56,895 bases of DNA. Source: an uncultured Alphaproteobacteria bacterium. GTDB lineage: Bacteria; Pseudomonadota; Alphaproteobacteria; Rhodobacterales; Rhodobacteraceae. The number at the start of each line of letters is the position of its first letter. The stretch's first letter is position 1. The notes under the pieces were generated by a model that was not told the origin of the DNA, made no database searches, and was given only the letters and a program-made list of their open reading frames with translations. Below, piece after piece: positions 54,717-56,895 of the stretch. Location: assembly GCA_902573735.1 (NCBI GenBank), contig CACGLH010000009.1, forward strand, positions 1 through 56,895, given 5' to 3'. The position numbers were made by a program, and so were the translations under genes.

Positions 54717-55151
54717 TTAACTGTCATTTCCAAAGTTTATTTTTGGTCCCCAAATTGTACCAAGCACTATTACTAGAAACAGAATGACAAATGCTAATAT
54801 TGGCATATCATTAAAAAGTCCCCTAGTAACTATATCATTTCCTGAAAGTCCTGATTGTTCGACCCAGTTGGCTGCAAATGTAGATAATTCAATACCATTA
54901 TCCCTTGCTTTAGCCAAATAAGTAGCCGTTACATCATTCCAAAAATGTCTATAGGACTGTACATCAAGAATAAAAAATCCAGTCATTACTCCGAAAATTG
55001 AATATATAACTTTTCCTGCTATATGTGTGCCTTGCGAAAATCTAGCAACTCTTAGCGCTATAAAAAAAAGTATAATAGTTAGTACGCTATAAATCCCTAC
55101 TGTTATCTGATTACCATTGTTATAAGCTAAAATATTTAGTTCTTGTTCCAT
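54717..55151 (-). CDS. Integral membrane protein, unknown function
   Basis: A 144-residue protein with three hydrophobic helices (about residues 15-35, 45-62, 115-135) and a soluble loop of about 50 residues between the second and third, containing Tyr-Arg-His-Phe-Trp. No family recognised. Confidence 0.7.
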   Translation of the reverse strand: MEQELNILAYNNGNQITVGIYSVLTIILFFIALRVARFSQGTHIAGKVIYSIFGVMTGFFILDVQSYRHFWNDVTATYLAKARDNGIELSTFAANWVEQSGLSGNDIVTRGLFNDMPILAFVILFLVIVLGTIWGPKINFGNDS

Positions 55152-55390
55152 TATTTATTCCCCCTAAATTTTGAATTTTTTTATGATTGTTTTTTAAAAG
55201 AGTTAGGTAATAATTGAATTTCTAAAATCTACCTATACTTGCTAAAGCTAGCTCAACTAATAGAGTAAAATATTACGTTGGCAGGAACCAATACCTGACG
55301 TAAGATTTTATTTTGAATGCGTAAATTTTGATTTTAATTTATCTAATTTCAAACTTGTTGAGTTATATTTGAATTTAAAAAATAGAAAAA

Positions 55391-55580
55391 CCAACCCACC
55401 CCAAACCAAAATGTGTGAGCAGTAGTACTTGCTAATAATAGGCTGTTGTTTTTGGGGTACCACCAGGGTATGGGTCACCCCAACCCCCTCAGAGACTCTA
55501 GCAAGCCCCAGGAGAGTCCTATTGGCTGTTCTGAAAGGGTATTTGAGTCTAGTGGGAATTAAGGGGTTTATGAGGTGTAA
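55391..55580 (+). repeat. R1 joined to R1b
   Basis: The R1 head (CACCCCAAACCAAAATGTGT, GAGCAGTAGTACTTGCTAAT) runs to TTTTTGGGGTACC, then switches to the R1b body (GGGTATGGGTCACCCCAACC, GGAGAGTCCTATTGGCTGTT). This shows the two families are modules of one element. Confidence 0.85.
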
Positions 55581-55589
55581 AATTTATAA

Positions 55590-55756
55590 CGGAATGGCGT
55601 TTTGCAGAATTAGGCGAAAAAGAGTTTATGGCTTGTATGAATGTTACTGAAATGGAAGAAATGGGTGCGTTTATGAACAGCCCAGAAGAATTGCAGTGGG
55701 ACAAAGATAACGGTTGTAAATACACTGTTTACGGTATGGAAGAAATGACCGAATAG
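55590..55756 (+). pseudogene. Truncated family B gene
   Basis: This stop-terminated frame without its start reads Glu-Trp-Arg-Phe-Ala-Glu-Leu-Gly, Met-Gly-Ala-Phe-Met-Asn-Ser, Gln-Trp-Asp-Lys-Asp-Asn-Gly-Cys and ends with TAG. It matches the last two thirds of the 16609-16869 protein. The R1b repeat sits exactly where the N-terminal third should be, so the repeat may have caused the truncation. Confidence 0.75.
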
Positions 55757-55897
55757 TCTCCATGCATAATTAAATAGCAAAAATCAAACTAAAATTAAAT
55801 TTTGGAGCTTAAAATATGATTTTGAGCTTGTAATAATTATTTAACTTTGGCAGTTAGTTCATAAACAGAACTAAGTTAACCTACTCAGGAGATTTAT

Positions 55898-56269
55898 ATG
55901 ACACCAAAAGAAATTGTTGCTAAGAATTATGAGTGTTTTAATACTGGTGATATGGAAACATTTGTTTCCCTATATCATGACGATGTAACAATAACCCTAA
56001 ATGGGATGCACCGGTTTTCTGGTGTGCATCAAGGCATTAACGCTTGGATGAACGTCCTATCACAAATTCCATCCCGATACGATAATTTTAGTGTTACTCC
56101 AGTAAACATGATTGCGGAAGGTGACCAAGTATTTACCCAAATCCATGCAAAGGCTGACGGTTTGGAGGCAGATTTTGGACACTTTCACAAAATTGTTGAT
56201 GGAAAGATTAAGGAATTTTGGGTTTATGATGATAGCCAAAAGATGGCACATGTCATGAAGGCTGTGTAA
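55898..56269 (+). CDS. SnoaL/NTF2-like protein
   Basis: A 123-residue protein with Phe-Asn-Thr-Gly-Asp-Met-Glu-Thr-Phe-Val-Ser-Leu-Tyr-His-Asp-Asp-Val, Asn-Met-Ile-Ala-Glu-Gly-Asp-Gln-Val and Gly-His-Phe-His-Lys-Ile-Val-Asp-Gly-Lys-Ile-Lys-Glu-Phe-Trp. This is the SnoaL-like polyketide-cyclase fold. CAGGAGATTTAT precedes the start. Role unknown. GC slightly higher than the spacers. Confidence 0.85.
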   Translation: MTPKEIVAKNYECFNTGDMETFVSLYHDDVTITLNGMHRFSGVHQGINAWMNVLSQIPSRYDNFSVTPVNMIAEGDQVFTQIHAKADGLEADFGHFHKIVDGKIKEFWVYDDSQKMAHVMKAV

Positions 56270-56285
56270 TAAAGGAATTTGTGTC

Positions 56286-56673
56286 TCAGCACCCTTTGTA
56301 ATTCTTAGCAACGCACTCTCTAGCTAAGTCCTATGCCTTTTCTATTTGAGATGGGGTCATGTCTTTGGCTATTATATCTCTAACTTGTGCACCGTTTTTT
56401 TCACCATTTGAAGCTGTAATATTAGCCCACATATGTGCGTAAACGTAATCTTGAAGTACACCTTTTCCATTATCGTACATAATACCTAGATTATATTAGG
56501 CGTCTATATAACTTCCCTGAGCAAGAGGCTTCCATTCATTTATGGCAGTTGCACAGTCACCTTTTTTTTAGGGCTTCCACACCCTTCTAAAAATCACTAC
56601 TCCAGCCCACAACAAAGCATCCTAGAGCAAAGATTACAATATGGCGCAGAGTTTTTGTGCTTAATTTTTTCAT
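56286..56673 (-). pseudogene. Sel1-repeat gene with three Gln-to-stop changes and a frameshift
   Basis: From ATG 56673 a signal-peptide-like start runs into Asp-Phe then TAG. Restoring the frame gives a Sel1-type Ala-Leu-Lys-Lys-Gly-Asp-Cys-Ala-Thr-Ala-Ile-Asn-Glu-Trp, then Tyr-Ile-Asp-Ala-TAA-Tyr-Asn-Leu-Gly-Ile-Met-Tyr, then Tyr-Val-Tyr-Ala-His-Met-Trp. The end is Glu-Lys-Ala-TAG-Asp-Leu-Ala-Arg-Glu-Cys. All three premature stops sit where Gln (CAG/CAA) is expected, i.e. single C-to-T changes. An 8-A run near the start also shifts frame. Relative of the intact gene at 19945. Confidence 0.75.
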
Positions 56674-56721
56674 ATTAATTATCTTAAATGAATTTTTTTA
56701 TCTGAAAAAATTATAAATGCA

Positions 56722-56794
56722 TACCTTCTCCACCAAAACATATGAGCAGTATAACTTACTAATAATAGTCTTTGGTTTTCGGGGTACCCCCTAC
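56722..56794 (+). repeat. R1 repeat, degraded copy
   Basis: CTCCACCAAAACATATGAGC, AGTATAACTTACTAATAATA and GGTTTTCGGGGTACCCCC keep the layout but carry more changes; the tail is lost. Confidence 0.75.
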
Positions 56795-56895
56795 CCTTTA
56801 TTTCATAGTTTGAAACACTTCAATAACTTATATTTTTATGACACAAATTTGCTTATTAAATTACAACTGATGCTTATGTGCTAACTCAGTAATTT

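Noticed and set aside
56286-56673. Reassigned stop codons (TAG/TAA read as Gln)
   Set aside because: Other genes in the window end normally with TAA, TAG and TGA and do not contain such internal codons; a frameshift is also present.
50072-56794. CRISPR array from the regularly seen repeats
   Set aside because: Copies are far apart (0.5-2 kb), about 100 bases long, imperfect, and separated by genes; no cas genes.

Overview
The window is AT-rich, densely packed bacterial chromosome. It most likely comes from an oligotrophic marine alphaproteobacterium of the SAR116 / SAR11 / AEGEAN-169 kind. This is inferred from base composition and gene content (glycine cleavage operon under a tandem glycine riboswitch, a DMSP lyase-like cupin, GcvT-like demethylase family protein, creatininase, many small orphan proteins). 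No rRNA or complete tRNA is present to fix the taxonomy. TTG starts are unusually common (HNH protein, gcvT, gcvP, the giant RTX protein, SMR protein).

Region 1, 0.1-16.5 kb, is mostly conserved metabolism: a DUF779 protein, an HNH nuclease, a frameshifted shikimate dehydrogenase-like gene next to a GcvT-like folate enzyme, an M29 aminopeptidase, an enoyl-CoA hydratase, then riboswitch-gcvT-gcvH-gcvP, a VOC protein, an EamA permease, a histidine phosphatase and RidA.

Region 2, 16.5-32.5 kb, holds a membrane adenylyl cyclase, creatininase, Sel1 protein, SDR, a cupin/GNAT pair, and a 2437-residue RTX-type secreted protein. The giant carries an M64-type zinc peptidase, cadherin-like repeats, two VHL-beta-like and two cupredoxin-like modules, and an internal 1300-bp duplication that appears perfect.

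Region 3, 32.5-36.4 kb, is a carbohydrate cluster on the minus strand (rpiA, xylulokinase, aldehyde dehydrogenase).

Region 4, 36.4-56.9 kb, is an accessory zone. It contains small ferredoxin-fold-like orphan proteins, an M32 carboxypeptidase, two paralogous soluble-domain cyclases (one split by an in-frame stop), a FAD oxidoreductase, a glutaminase-STAS-cNMP-binding fusion, a DddQ-like DMSP lyase and an SMR protein lacking its key glutamate. It also has a tyrosine-recombinase remnant, a 3' fragment of tRNA-Thr and several pseudogenes (yajQ, a Sel1 gene, a small orphan gene). About ten copies of a roughly 100-bp same-orientation intergenic repeat lie here, with several lesser repeat families.

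The strongest novelty candidates are the dispersed repeat family and its association with small orphan genes, the giant M64/VHL/cupredoxin protein, and a possible cAMP circuit (three cyclases and one cNMP-binding glutaminase in one window). Two or three frameshifts fall in A/T homopolymers, so either sequencing error or slippage must be considered for those loci.
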